NCBI GenBank assembly: GCA_031426355.1
Contig: JANPLD010000010.1
Span: 1 to 64,000 of the forward strand
Source: JANPLD01 sp031426355
GTDB taxonomy: Bacteria; Pseudomonadota; Alphaproteobacteria; Rickettsiales; UBA8987
DNA: 64,000 nucleotides
Reading direction: 5' to 3'
Part shown: positions 34,578-42,868 of the stretch, piece by piece
Layout of the letters: every line of letters starts with the position of its first letter
Position numbering within the stretch: the first letter of the stretch is position 1
The notes under the pieces: model-generated
What the model was told of the DNA's origin: nothing
Seen by the model: only the letters and a program-made list of their open reading frames with translations
Database searches by the model: none
Made by a program: the position numbers and the translations under genes

Positions 34578-34859
34578 ATGGTAATAGCAATTTACATTAT
34601 AACTAATAAAAGAAATGGAACGCTTTATACAGGTGTTACATCCAATATACATAAAAGGATTTACCAGCATAAAGAGAAACAATTTGATGGTTTTAGTAAC
34701 AAATATGATTGTGATATACTTGTTTATTATGAAATATTTGACAATATTGAATATGCAATTATGCGGGAAAAGCAAATTAAGGCTGGTTCAAGAAAAAAGA
34801 AGTTGGATATGATAGAAAAATTAAATCCAGAGTGGGAAGATTTATATTATAAACTGTAG
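34578..34859 (+). CDS. small GIY-YIG nuclease domain protein, 93 aa
   Basis: A stand-alone GIY-YIG endonuclease domain of the UvrC/intron-endonuclease superfamily (COG2827-like). The catalytic set is visible: AIYIITN..TLYTGVTSN (the GIY-YIG tyrosines), HKRIYQHK (Arg), REKQIK (the metal-binding Glu) and LNPEW (Asn). No DNA-binding domain is attached. Family members are usually annotated as hypothetical or excinuclease-like. The gene sits between murE and murF and is flanked at exactly 6 nt on both sides by inverted repeat copies. This suggests that it and the repeats move or are maintained together, as RAYT transposases do with REP sequences. Confidence 0.9.
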   Translation: MVIAIYIITNKRNGTLYTGVTSNIHKRIYQHKEKQFDGFSNKYDCDILVYYEIFDNIEYAIMREKQIKAGSRKKKLDMIEKLNPEWEDLYYKL

Positions 34860-34865
34860 TTAGTT

Positions 34866-34901
34866 CTGGATTGCTTCGTCGCTTTGCTTCTCGCAATGAC
34901 A
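34866..34901 (-). repeat. dispersed repeat, copy 2 (inverted, 36 nt)
   Basis: Read on the minus strand it begins TGTCATTGCGAG and ends CGAAGCAATCCAG, like copies 1 and 3. The centre is about 6 nt longer (AAGCAAAGCGA in place of CATAG). It forms the right end of the GIY-YIG cassette. Confidence 0.9.
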
Positions 34902-34913
34902 CCTAATGGGAGA

Positions 34914-34943
34914 CGTCATTGCGAGTATAGCGAAGCAATCCAG
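34914..34943 (+). repeat. dispersed repeat, copy 3 (solo, before murF)
   Basis: CGTCATTGCGAGTATAGCGA and onward to CAATCCAG, 30 nt, same strand as copy 1 with two differences. It lies 12 nt after copy 2 and 14 nt before the murF ATG, occupying the place where a murF ribosome-binding site would be expected. Confidence 0.9.
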
Positions 34944-34957
34944 AAAAATTTATTTAA

Positions 34958-36301
34958 ATGCCAATGCCTTGGAACAATAAAAACATATCTGAATATCTTG
35001 GGGTGGAGATACCGTTTTCCTTCGAGGCTAAAAGGATAAGCATTGATTCCCGCTCTATCCATAAAGGCGATCTTTACATTGCCCTTAAGGGTGAAAATCA
35101 TGATGGTAATAAATTTGCAGAAGATGCCATAAAAAAAGGTGCAGTTGCCGTTATCATTGATAATCCTGAATTCAAAACGGCAAAAAATTCTATATTTGTA
35201 ACAGATTCACTCCAAGCGCTACAAAGGCTCGCATATAAAAAACGTAGGAATTCCAAAACGAAATTTATAGCGATCACTGGCAGTGTTGGTAAAACAACTG
35301 CAAAGGAATTACTCGCTCAGATACTTTCAAAATATTACCGCACCCATGTCACCCAAGGTAATTTAAATAACCATATTGGCGTTCCGCTTACTATCGTTAA
35401 TATGCCTGAAGATTCACAATATGCGGTGATTGAAATGGGCATGAACCACTCCGGTGAAATAACTGATCTCTGCCGTATTGCCCACCCGCATATATCTGGC
35501 ATTACATGGGTTTCAGAGGCGCATATCCAGAATTTTGAAGATGGCATTGAAGGCATAACAAGGGCTAAAGCGGAAATATTTGAATTCCTTATTCCTGATG
35601 GCGCAGTTTTTATTCCCGGCGATAATGATAACTACAGCCTGCTTGAAGAGCTCGCCGAGGCTAATGGCGTAAGTGACATTATTTCTTTTGGAAAACTTTC
35701 CAACGAATATGAGGATATCGGCGAAAATATCTCTGCAATAATAATTGATCAGAAAGTTTCTTTCCCAAAAATACTATGCGAAAGGTTCGTTGATAATAAT
35801 ATCCTGTTCGCGCTTAATATCGCAGCTTATATGAATCTGGATCTGGACGATGCCGTTGCTTCCATGCTGGAACTTCAACCAGTGAAGGGCAGGGGCGCAG
35901 AAATAAAACATAAGTCAGGCGCTCTTATTATTGATGATTCCTATAATGCCAGCCCTGAAAGTATGAAAAAAGCACTGACCAATCTCAGAAATAAAAAAAC
36001 CTCCGGCAGGAAGATCGCAGTTCTTGGTGAAATGAAAGAGCTTGGTAAAAATTCAAAGAAATATCATGAATCTCTAAGCGAATATTTGGAAGGGGTTGAC
36101 CTTCTTATCACTAGTGGAAAAGATATGGAGTTCTTGCATAAAAAAGCAAAAGCCAAAGTCACCAAAGCAGAGCATTTCGACGATCACCACAAAACAGGCG
36201 AAGCCCTTAAATCGTTGCTTAAAAAAGATGATACAGTCCTTATCAAAGGTTCCCACGGTAGCAATATGTGGAAATTAGTTGAGTTTTTAATGGTTTCGTA
36301 G
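34958..36301 (+). CDS. murF: UDP-MurNAc-tripeptide-D-Ala-D-Ala ligase MurF
   Basis: Adds D-Ala-D-Ala to complete the UDP-MurNAc-pentapeptide. 447 aa. Visible are RISIDSRSIHKGDLYIALKGENHDG near the N-terminus, the ATP loop ITGSVGKTTAKELLA, NNHIGVPLT, and IIDDSYNASPESMKKAL in the C-terminal half. An alternative ATG at 34964 (MPWNN) is possible. There is no clear Shine-Dalgarno because the upstream sequence is repeat copy 3. The gene is about 400 nt from murE, instead of overlapping it, because of the nuclease cassette. Confidence 0.96.
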   Translation: MPMPWNNKNISEYLGVEIPFSFEAKRISIDSRSIHKGDLYIALKGENHDGNKFAEDAIKKGAVAVIIDNPEFKTAKNSIFVTDSLQALQRLAYKKRRNSKTKFIAITGSVGKTTAKELLAQILSKYYRTHVTQGNLNNHIGVPLTIVNMPEDSQYAVIEMGMNHSGEITDLCRIAHPHISGITWVSEAHIQNFEDGIEGITRAKAEIFEFLIPDGAVFIPGDNDNYSLLEELAEANGVSDIISFGKLSNEYEDIGENISAIIIDQKVSFPKILCERFVDNNILFALNIAAYMNLDLDDAVASMLELQPVKGRGAEIKHKSGALIIDDSYNASPESMKKALTNLRNKKTSGRKIAVLGEMKELGKNSKKYHESLSEYLEGVDLLITSGKDMEFLHKKAKAKVTKAEHFDDHHKTGEALKSLLKKDDTVLIKGSHGSNMWKLVEFLMVS

Positions 36302-36356
36302 TTGCATATCATAATAATAAATTTAAAAACCGTTGCTAACCCTGCTTTGAACAAAC

Positions 36357-37445
36357 ATGCTCCATTATTTTTTATTGCCATATGTAAATGAGTTCAATTT
36401 TTTGAACCTGCTTAACTACATTACTCTTCGTACCGGAGCTGCCATTTTTACCTCTCTTATTTTCTGTTTTGTATTCGGTAATAAAATAATCAACTGGCTA
36501 AAATCCCTCCAGCCTGATGGCCAGCCTATAAGAGATTGCGGCCCAGCAAGCCACTTACTTACCAAGAAAGGCACGCCAACAATGGGCGGTGTTATGATCC
36601 TCCTTTCCATAATGTTTTCAAGTCTCCTGTGGTGTGATCTTACCAACAAATTTGTGTGGATAATCATGTTTGTAACAGTTGGATTTGGCTTCATTGGGTT
36701 CGTAGATGATTATAAAAAGCTTACAAAAAAGAGTCATGGCGGCCTGCGCGGAAAAGCTAAGCTTGCCGCGCAGATGGCTATTAGCTTAATTGCTGTTTAT
36801 GCCATAACTATTAACCTTCCGGAAAATCTAAACACTCAATTAGCTCTACCTTTCTTTAAAAATACTTTGGTAAATCTATCGGTCTTCTTTTATGTTTTTG
36901 CCTGTTTTGTAATAGTGGGTTCATCAAATGCGGTTAATTTGACAGATGGCCTTGATGGGCTTGCTATAGTTCCGGTCATGATAGCCGTATGCTGTTTTGC
37001 GCTTATTGCCTATCTTGTCGGGCACGCAAAATATAGTGAATATCTCCAATTACACGCGGTGCCCAATAGTGGCGAGATAGCAGTTATCTGCGGCGCAATA
37101 CTAGGCGCCGGCCTTGGGTTCCTTTGGTATAATGCCCCTCCCGCGCAGGTTTTCATGGGTGACACGGGAAGCCTCAGTTTGGGCGGTATTTTAGGCGCCA
37201 TTAGTATCATCACTAAGCACGAGATAGTTCTTGCGATAATTGGCGGCCTGTTTGTTATAGAAACGTTATCCGTAATAATTCAGGTTACATATTTCAAGCG
37301 AACGGGAAGGCGTATATTCCTTATGTCGCCTATACATCACCATTTTGAAAAATTAGGCTGGAGTGAGCCAAAAATTGTGATAAGGTTCTGGATAGTTGCG
37401 GTGATATTCGCCTTAATTGGTCTCAGCACCTTGAAGTTAAGGTGA
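36357..37445 (+). CDS. mraY: phospho-MurNAc-pentapeptide translocase MraY
   Basis: Transfers phospho-MurNAc-pentapeptide to undecaprenyl phosphate, forming lipid I at the inner membrane. 362 aa with about ten membrane helices. The active-site motifs are KKGTPTMGG, GFIGFVDDYKKL (Asp pair), SSNAVNLTDGLDGLA and FMGDTGSLSLGG, and MSPIHHHFEK in the last cytoplasmic loop. It starts 55 nt after murF. The cluster stops here: murD, ftsW and murG do not follow. Confidence 0.97.
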   Translation: MLHYFLLPYVNEFNFLNLLNYITLRTGAAIFTSLIFCFVFGNKIINWLKSLQPDGQPIRDCGPASHLLTKKGTPTMGGVMILLSIMFSSLLWCDLTNKFVWIIMFVTVGFGFIGFVDDYKKLTKKSHGGLRGKAKLAAQMAISLIAVYAITINLPENLNTQLALPFFKNTLVNLSVFFYVFACFVIVGSSNAVNLTDGLDGLAIVPVMIAVCCFALIAYLVGHAKYSEYLQLHAVPNSGEIAVICGAILGAGLGFLWYNAPPAQVFMGDTGSLSLGGILGAISIITKHEIVLAIIGGLFVIETLSVIIQVTYFKRTGRRIFLMSPIHHHFEKLGWSEPKIVIRFWIVAVIFALIGLSTLKLR

Positions 37446-37508
37446 TTTTTATCCCTTCCGTGTTTTATATGTGAAAGTAAGTTTACAGGTAACCAACCCT
37501 TTGTAATT

Positions 37509-38441
37509 ATGAAAGAAGAAAAGATAACTGCCGAGAAAAAGAAGTCGGTAAAAAAGAAAAAGACAGCTATGCCGCAAAACGATTTGTTTGCCCCGCAAGA
37601 GCAGGCAGGTTTAATTGAGCCTGATACCGAATCTATTACGGTCACTGAATCTAATGAAGCCAATTCAGGCAAACGCCTTGCTACTGAAAAGCACCCGACC
37701 ATTGAATCTGTGGTCAACGGCCTTTTCAAATTCACCAACATGGAAGATGCGGTCGCAAAATTAAATACTATTAAAGAGCATTTTGTCATATCTGCGAAAT
37801 TACCTAAAGATGAAAACGAGAATACTGTAAAGCTTTGGATACGCGGATTTCAGATTGATGATGAAGAAGAGAAAGAAGGCTTCTTAGGAAATTACGCGCT
37901 TATAAAGATAAAGGAAGAAGATAATAAATTCTCTCTCATCGCAGAAAAGCAAAAAATAGCATTAAAATACCATCCTCAAAGGAAGCGCCCGAAACGCAAG
38001 CATCCGGACTGGGGTCACCCTTGCATGCGTGTCATTAAAAAAGGGACAGTTTTTGAAAATACCGAAGCTGCACAAAAAGTTTTAAACCAGCTTCATGAAG
38101 AACATCCTCTGGTTTCAATTCCTGCGGTGAATAAATTATATGTGATACTTTACAGCAAAGCCTATAATCCACCAATAAAGAAATTTGTTCTTGAGATAAA
38201 ACCAGCTGAAGGCGGTTTTATTATTGAATCAAAAGAAAATAATTACGTTAAGAAAGATCAGACCGACGTAAAACCTCAAACTGAGGAAAAACCAAAAAAT
38301 ACTTTTGTAAAGAATAACGATAAAACTGTTTTTTCTAAAAAGCCAGATTCAGATAAAGCTAAGAGTAAACAGGCCAAGCCCCAGCATACCGCAGCGCAGG
38401 TGGGTAATTTTTCTAACAGGATAACTATTCCGACTCAATAA
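37509..38441 (+). CDS. uncharacterised protein with Lys-rich termini, 310 aa
   Basis: Not recognised. The first 25 residues are strongly basic (EKKKSVKKKKTAM). Residues about 55-230 look like a folded domain, with TIESVVNGLFKF and a distinctive basic stretch KRPKRKHPDWGHPCMRVIKKG. The last 70 residues are Lys/Thr/Gln-rich and probably disordered. No signal peptide or membrane segment is seen. The charge pattern would suit nucleic-acid or envelope-polymer binding, but this is only a guess. It follows mraY by 63 nt and precedes fzlA by 12 nt. Confidence 0.75.
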   Translation: MKEEKITAEKKKSVKKKKTAMPQNDLFAPQEQAGLIEPDTESITVTESNEANSGKRLATEKHPTIESVVNGLFKFTNMEDAVAKLNTIKEHFVISAKLPKDENENTVKLWIRGFQIDDEEEKEGFLGNYALIKIKEEDNKFSLIAEKQKIALKYHPQRKRPKRKHPDWGHPCMRVIKKGTVFENTEAAQKVLNQLHEEHPLVSIPAVNKLYVILYSKAYNPPIKKFVLEIKPAEGGFIIESKENNYVKKDQTDVKPQTEEKPKNTFVKNNDKTVFSKKPDSDKAKSKQAKPQHTAAQVGNFSNRITIPTQ

Positions 38442-38453
38442 TATAATAAATCA

Positions 38454-39137
38454 ATGTCTCGCATTCTCTATCATTACCCAATGTCCCCATTTTCACGAAA
38501 AGTGAGAATGATGCTTGCGGAGAAGGGTCTTGATTTCGATCTTAAAACAGAAAATTTCTGGGAGCGCAGAAGGTCTTTCTTGGCGATGAATCCAGCAGCG
38601 CAGGTTCCAGTTCTCATAGAAGATAATTATAATAACGCTCCCATATTACTTTCTGAAAGCACAGCGATTTGTGAATATCTGGAAGAGAAATATCCGGAGC
38701 CGCAACTTATCGGTAGTGACACATTGGAGCGTGCAGAAGTTCGCAGGATAGCCGGCTGGTTCAATAATAAATTCTATTATGAAGTAACAAAATATATCCT
38801 TGATGAGAAGGTTTATAAATTTCTCCGCCGTCAGGGTGAGCCAAATTCAACCTTTATCAGGGCAGCTAAAGCCAATGTTACTGATCATCTGGATTATATT
38901 GCGTTCCTTCTTAAAACCCGCAAATGGCTTGCTGGAGAAAAATTTAGTCTGGCAGATATAACTGCTGCTTCTCAACTATCAGTTCTGGATTTTCTCGGTG
39001 ATGTTCCTTGGGAATATAATAATGATGTTAAGGAATGGTACTGCCTGATCAAATCCCGCCCGTCATTCCGCCAGTTTTTCGATGATTATATCTCAGGCTT
39101 AGAGCCTTCAAGATACTACAAAATGCTGGATTTCTAG
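38454..39137 (+). CDS. fzlA: FzlA-type glutathione S-transferase-like division protein
   Basis: 227 aa with a GST fold: thioredoxin-like N-terminal domain (LYHYPMSPFSRKVRMMLAEKGL) then a helical domain. In Caulobacter, FzlA binds FtsZ and is needed for constriction; it does not act as a typical GST. The assignment rests on the characteristic FzlA start and the conserved C-terminal tail ISGLEPSRYYKMLDF, a tail reported as important for function. It follows a mur group and an unknown gene, and is convergent with lysA with 1 nt between stop codons. Confidence 0.75.
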   Translation: MSRILYHYPMSPFSRKVRMMLAEKGLDFDLKTENFWERRRSFLAMNPAAQVPVLIEDNYNNAPILLSESTAICEYLEEKYPEPQLIGSDTLERAEVRRIAGWFNNKFYYEVTKYILDEKVYKFLRRQGEPNSTFIRAAKANVTDHLDYIAFLLKTRKWLAGEKFSLADITAASQLSVLDFLGDVPWEYNNDVKEWYCLIKSRPSFRQFFDDYISGLEPSRYYKMLDF

Positions 39138-39138
39138 T

Positions 39139-40380
39139 CTATCTCTCCAGCTCAAATATCTCAGATATTTTTTGCTTCCTGCGTATCACTTTGAATTTCT
39201 TTCCGTCAACCAACACTTCAGGCGTGAGCGGTCTTGTATTATAATTACTGCCCATTGAAGAGCCATAAGCACCTGCATTCATTATCGCAAGCAGGTCACC
39301 GGCTTTAAGGTTAAAGAATTTTCTATCACGTCCAAAAATATCTGATGATTCACATACAGGCCCAACAACATCATAGCTTGATTTATGTCCCTCCCTGTCT
39401 TTCACTGGAATTATATCATGATACGCGCCATAAATAGCCGGGCGTGCAAGGTCATTCATTCCCGCATCAAGCACTGCAAATTGGCGTTCAGAAGTTTTTT
39501 TGATGAACTGAACTTCTGTAACCAATATTCCCGCATCACCGCATATCCTTCTTCCCGGCTCAAGAAATAATTTTAATTCTAGAGGTTTGATTATATTGAT
39601 AATGGTTTTTGCATAGGCTTTAATATCAATAACTTCTTCATTTTTATATTTGATCCCGACGCCACCACCAAGGTCAAGCCTTTTAAGTTCAAAGCCCCTT
39701 TTGATAAGTGCCGTCGCAAGTTCAGCGATTTTTGTGAAGGCCGCCTTATAAGGCTCTATCTCAGTAATCTGGCTTCCTATATGGATTGCCACCCCTTCAA
39801 TTTTTATATATCTCAATTTTGAAGCGGTCTCATAGAATTTCTTTGCCTCATCAATAGGTATTCCGAACTTATCTGATTTTTTTCCTGTTGATATTTTCTC
39901 ATGTGTTTTTGCATCAATATCAGGATTTATCCTCAATGAAACTTTAGCTTTCTTACGAAGTTGCTCTGCGATCCTGTTAATTATTTCAAGCTCTTCTAAA
40001 GATTCCGCATTTATCTGCCCGATATTTTTCTCTAGCGCGAATTTTATTTCTTCCTTAGTTTTTCCAACGCCTGAAAAAACTATTTTTTCTGGTTTGATGC
40101 CAGCTTTCAGTGCCCTGATTATCTCACCTTGTGATACAGTATCCGCACCACTTCCAAAGCTTGCCAAAAGTTTAAGTACATGAATATTAGGGTTTGCCTT
40201 CACTGCAAAACAGATGGTGGTCGGGTAATCAGAAAACGCCTGCTTGAATTCAAGGTAATTATCTTCCAGCCTGTCTGTGCTATAGCAATAGAAGGGCGTT
40301 CCAACCTTTTTGGCAATATCCGTTACAGGTACTGCTTCAGCATTAAGGGTAGAATTTTTATAGTCAAAATAAGTGCTCAT
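39139..40380 (-). CDS. lysA: diaminopimelate decarboxylase LysA
   Basis: PLP enzyme making L-lysine from meso-diaminopimelate. 413 aa, alanine-racemase-like barrel plus beta domain. The PLP lysine is Lys61 in CFAVKANPN, the phosphate loop is LDLGGGVGIKY, and the active-site Cys is in GPVCESSDIFG. The YGSSMGSNYNTRPL stretch is also typical. Its ATG overlaps the stop codon of the small lipoprotein gene (ATGA), so translation is coupled; thiL lies upstream in the same run. Confidence 0.97.
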   Translation of the reverse strand: MSTYFDYKNSTLNAEAVPVTDIAKKVGTPFYCYSTDRLEDNYLEFKQAFSDYPTTICFAVKANPNIHVLKLLASFGSGADTVSQGEIIRALKAGIKPEKIVFSGVGKTKEEIKFALEKNIGQINAESLEELEIINRIAEQLRKKAKVSLRINPDIDAKTHEKISTGKKSDKFGIPIDEAKKFYETASKLRYIKIEGVAIHIGSQITEIEPYKAAFTKIAELATALIKRGFELKRLDLGGGVGIKYKNEEVIDIKAYAKTIINIIKPLELKLFLEPGRRICGDAGILVTEVQFIKKTSERQFAVLDAGMNDLARPAIYGAYHDIIPVKDREGHKSSYDVVGPVCESSDIFGRDRKFFNLKAGDLLAIMNAGAYGSSMGSNYNTRPLTPEVLVDGKKFKVIRRKQKISEIFELER

Positions 40381-40568
40381 TCGCTTCTAATTTCCTCTTC
40401 GGTTTCTTCTCTCATTTCTTTATTTTTCTCAGCATCTGCCTTTTTTTCAAGTCCCTCCTGCGCTTGCTCTCTAGGCGGAAGCGTTAAAGCGCGTCTCATT
40501 CCGCAAGCAGAAGTAGTTAGAGCAAAAATAACTAAAAAAAGTAAAAAAACCGAAGGTTTATAATTCAT
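40377..40568 (-). CDS. small lipoprotein upstream of lysA (LptM-like)
   Basis: 63 aa. A signal sequence (MNYKPSVFLLFLVIFALTTSA) ends at Cys22, an imperfect lipobox (TSAC). It is followed by GMRRALTLPP and a Glu/Lys-rich helix. A small lipoprotein with a CG...PP motif just upstream of lysA is a recurrent arrangement in proteobacteria, and LptM (YifL) of E. coli helps LptD maturation. I chose the ATG at 40568 because AGGA lies 7 nt upstream; starts at 40574 and 40589 are in frame. It overlaps the 3' end of thiL and the lysA start. Confidence 0.7.
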   Translation of the reverse strand: MNYKPSVFLLFLVIFALTTSACGMRRALTLPPREQAQEGLEKKADAEKNKEMREETEEEIRSE

Positions 40569-41532
40569 GTTCATATCCTGTTTTATCATAAGAGATTATT
40601 TTACCCGCTTTATCAATGATCGTAATATATTGGGATTTTCTAGAAGGTTTAGAGTTTTTTGTTTGAATTTTACCTATTAGGCTTATTTTTATTCCAAGCA
40701 CTTTCGAAATCGCCTCTATTTTAGCTCTGCTTGAAGGTTTTGCCGTAAAAATTAATTCATAATCATCACCGCCTGATATCTGCTCCTGAAAAAATCTATC
40801 CTTTAATGAAACCGGTATATTCTCTTTTTTTATCTCTGCGCTAACATCTGATGTTACGCATATATTTTCCAGATCCCTAAGCAAACCATCTGAAATATCA
40901 GTGCAGGAATTAACAATTCCAACTAACTCCTCTCCAAGACTAATGCGCGGAGTAGGGGAGTTATATCTGCTGATGAAATAGCGTTTATCTTTTGAAGATA
41001 AATTTTTGATTTCTTCATTTAGGGTTTTAAGACCAACCCATCCATCACCAATATTTCCGCTTACATATATATCATCACCTGATTTCGCATTAGAGCGTAA
41101 CAAGGCTTTCCCTTTCTTTACCTCACCTATCAAAGTGAGGGAAAAAAATAACTGTGAAGATGTTTTTACCGTATCACCGCCAATAAGATGTATCCCATAT
41201 TCTTTATTTATTTCTGCCAGTTTTTTTGAAAAAGATTTAAACCATTTTTTATCCAGGCCTTTCCTTATTGAGCCCGTAAGCAGATAAAATTTAGGCGTTC
41301 CGCCGCATGATGCAATATCTGAAAGGTTCGATGCAAGCAGCCTCGAAGCAATAACATCCGGCGCGCAGTCTTTAGGAAAATGAACGCCCTCAACCATGCC
41401 GTCCGTTGTAATTACATAATCATGCGGTTTATCTTTAGGTATTATTGCTATATCATCTTTTAATGAAAGAGCGCCTTTGAAACCCTGTGCAAGCGGGCGG
41501 AAATATTTTGATATGAGTTCAAATTCTTTCAT
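40558..41532 (-). CDS. thiL: thiamine-monophosphate kinase ThiL
   Basis: Phosphorylates thiamine monophosphate to the active diphosphate cofactor. 324 aa, AIR-synthase-like fold. Motifs: LKDDIAIIP, TTDGMVEGVHFP, LASNLSDIASCGGTP, and GGDTVKT. The late CTDISDGLLRDLEN and SGGDDYELIFT are also typical. Its 3' end overlaps the small lipoprotein gene by 11 nt. Divergent from dnaX. Confidence 0.93.
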   Translation of the reverse strand: MKEFELISKYFRPLAQGFKGALSLKDDIAIIPKDKPHDYVITTDGMVEGVHFPKDCAPDVIASRLLASNLSDIASCGGTPKFYLLTGSIRKGLDKKWFKSFSKKLAEINKEYGIHLIGGDTVKTSSQLFFSLTLIGEVKKGKALLRSNAKSGDDIYVSGNIGDGWVGLKTLNEEIKNLSSKDKRYFISRYNSPTPRISLGEELVGIVNSCTDISDGLLRDLENICVTSDVSAEIKKENIPVSLKDRFFQEQISGGDDYELIFTAKPSSRAKIEAISKVLGIKISLIGKIQTKNSKPSRKSQYITIIDKAGKIISYDKTGYEHEL

Positions 41533-41596
41533 TTACTAAAAGAGATATTATGCTTAAAAGTATATTGTTGTCACACTAAACACTAATTAGAAGTTA

Positions 41597-42868
41597 ATGT
41601 CAAAATACCAGGTACTTGCACGCAAATATCGTCCCAGAAAACTCTCTGAGCTTATCGGGCAGGATGTGCTGGTGCAGACATTATCAAACGCAATTTCGCA
41701 AAACAGGATTCCTCACGCATTCGTTCTCACCGGTATCCGCGGTGTCGGTAAAACTTCCACCGCCAGAATTATCGCGCGTTCACTTCTTTGTATCGGCGCT
41801 GATGGTAAAAATGAAAATCCAACTGTTGAGCCATGCGGCGTTTGCCCTAATTGCCAGTCCATCACTAACGATAACCATGTAGATGTTATTGAGGTAGATG
41901 CTGCCAGTAGAACAGGCGTTAATGATATCCGCGAGATAATTGATCAGGTGAATTATTCCCCGGTGATGGGCAGATACAAAATATATATCATCGATGAAGT
42001 GCACATGCTTTCAAAAAGCGCTTTCAACGCGCTTCTCAAAACTTTGGAAGAACCGCCTTCGCACGTTAAATTTATTTTTGCGACTACTGAGGTCCGCAAA
42101 ATTCCAGTAACTATCCTTTCAAGATGTATGCGTTTTGATCTTCCACGCGTTCCGCAGGATATTTTAATTACGCATTTTGCAAAAGTAGCAAAGCTTGAAG
42201 AAGCTGAGATTGACGATGAAGCCATAAAAGTCATTTCTGATGCTTCTGAAGGTTCAGTTCGTGATGGCCTTTCCCTGCTTGATCAGGCGATAGTTGTTAA
42301 CCTTGGCACAAAAGTTACTTCCGAAAGGGTTCGCCAGATGCTTGGTCTTTCAGATAAGGAAAAAGTTTTTGATCTGGTTTCAAAAATGCTGGTCGGCAGT
42401 TTTGAGCCTTCTCTCAAAATACTTTCTGAAATATATAATAGTGGCACTGATGCTGCAACTATCATCAAGGATATGCTAGATGTTACGCATAAGCTTTTAA
42501 TCTATAAAGCCAGCCCAAACCTGCTTGACCCTAAGTTGGTTAGCGAAGCTGAAATAACAAAATGCAAAGAGATATTAAAAGATACTTCTCTGCCAAAACT
42601 TGCCCGCATGTGGCAGGTGCTGAATAAATCTATTGAGGAATCCAAATATTGTCCGAACGCCTTAATGGCGGCAGAAATGGCCGTTATCAAAAGCGCCTAT
42701 ACCGCAACTCTTCCAACACCTGAAGAAATAATTAAAGGCACCGCATCAATACCTGAAGCAAGTAGAACGGAAATAAAAGAGAATAACGTTCAGTCTTTAA
42801 AGCAAAATATCCAGACCCCACCTGAAGAAGAATTATTCGACTCAGAAAAAAAAAGCCTTCTGATCTAG
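41597..42868 (+). CDS. dnaX: DNA polymerase III gamma-form, zero-frame product of dnaX
   Basis: Clamp-loader ATPase. The 423-residue zero-frame product has the AAA+ domain (GIRGVGKTST at 46-55, Walker B IIDEVH at 131-136, sensor ATTEVRKIPVTILSRC), the zinc cysteines at 65, 80, 83 and 86, and the collar domain III. It stops 4 codons after a run of nine A (SEKKSLLI then TAG), like a gamma subunit. The tau-specific C-terminal domain continues in the -1 frame (see the next entries). The full tau made by a -1 shift would be 565 aa, a usual length. Confidence 0.93.
   Translation: MSKYQVLARKYRPRKLSELIGQDVLVQTLSNAISQNRIPHAFVLTGIRGVGKTSTARIIARSLLCIGADGKNENPTVEPCGVCPNCQSITNDNHVDVIEVDAASRTGVNDIREIIDQVNYSPVMGRYKIYIIDEVHMLSKSAFNALLKTLEEPPSHVKFIFATTEVRKIPVTILSRCMRFDLPRVPQDILITHFAKVAKLEEAEIDDEAIKVISDASEGSVRDGLSLLDQAIVVNLGTKVTSERVRQMLGLSDKEKVFDLVSKMLVGSFEPSLKILSEIYNSGTDAATIIKDMLDVTHKLLIYKASPNLLDPKLVSEAEITKCKEILKDTSLPKLARMWQVLNKSIEESKYCPNALMAAEMAVIKSAYTATLPTPEEIIKGTASIPEASRTEIKENNVQSLKQNIQTPPEEELFDSEKKSLLI
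42846..42854 (+). other. A9 slippery run at the dnaX gamma/tau boundary
   Basis: Nine A residues followed by G; zero-frame codons are GAA AAA AAA AGC, and after a -1 shift the reading is AAG CCT TCT. Both the A AAA AAA heptamer and the homopolymer length are compatible with ribosomal -1 frameshifting or polymerase slippage, both known for dnaX. Downstream there is a perfect hairpin CCTTC-CACT-GAAGG at 42901-42914 and a longer-range GCCTTC/GAAGGC pairing (42855-42860 with 42910-42915). A sequencing indel in the run is the competing explanation. Confidence 0.7.

Larger units (their letters stand above)
34542..34901 (+). mobile_element. candidate minimal mobile unit: GIY-YIG gene between inverted repeats
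   Basis: A plus-strand repeat copy (34542-34571), 6 nt, a 93-codon GIY-YIG ORF (34578-34859), 6 nt, then an inverted copy (34866-34901). The ORF is bracketed symmetrically and the outer repeat ends face murE and murF. The end of the left repeat, CCAGGA, supplies the only Shine-Dalgarno-like sequence for the ORF. All this is directly visible; mobility is inference. No target-site duplication was identified with confidence. Confidence 0.6.
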
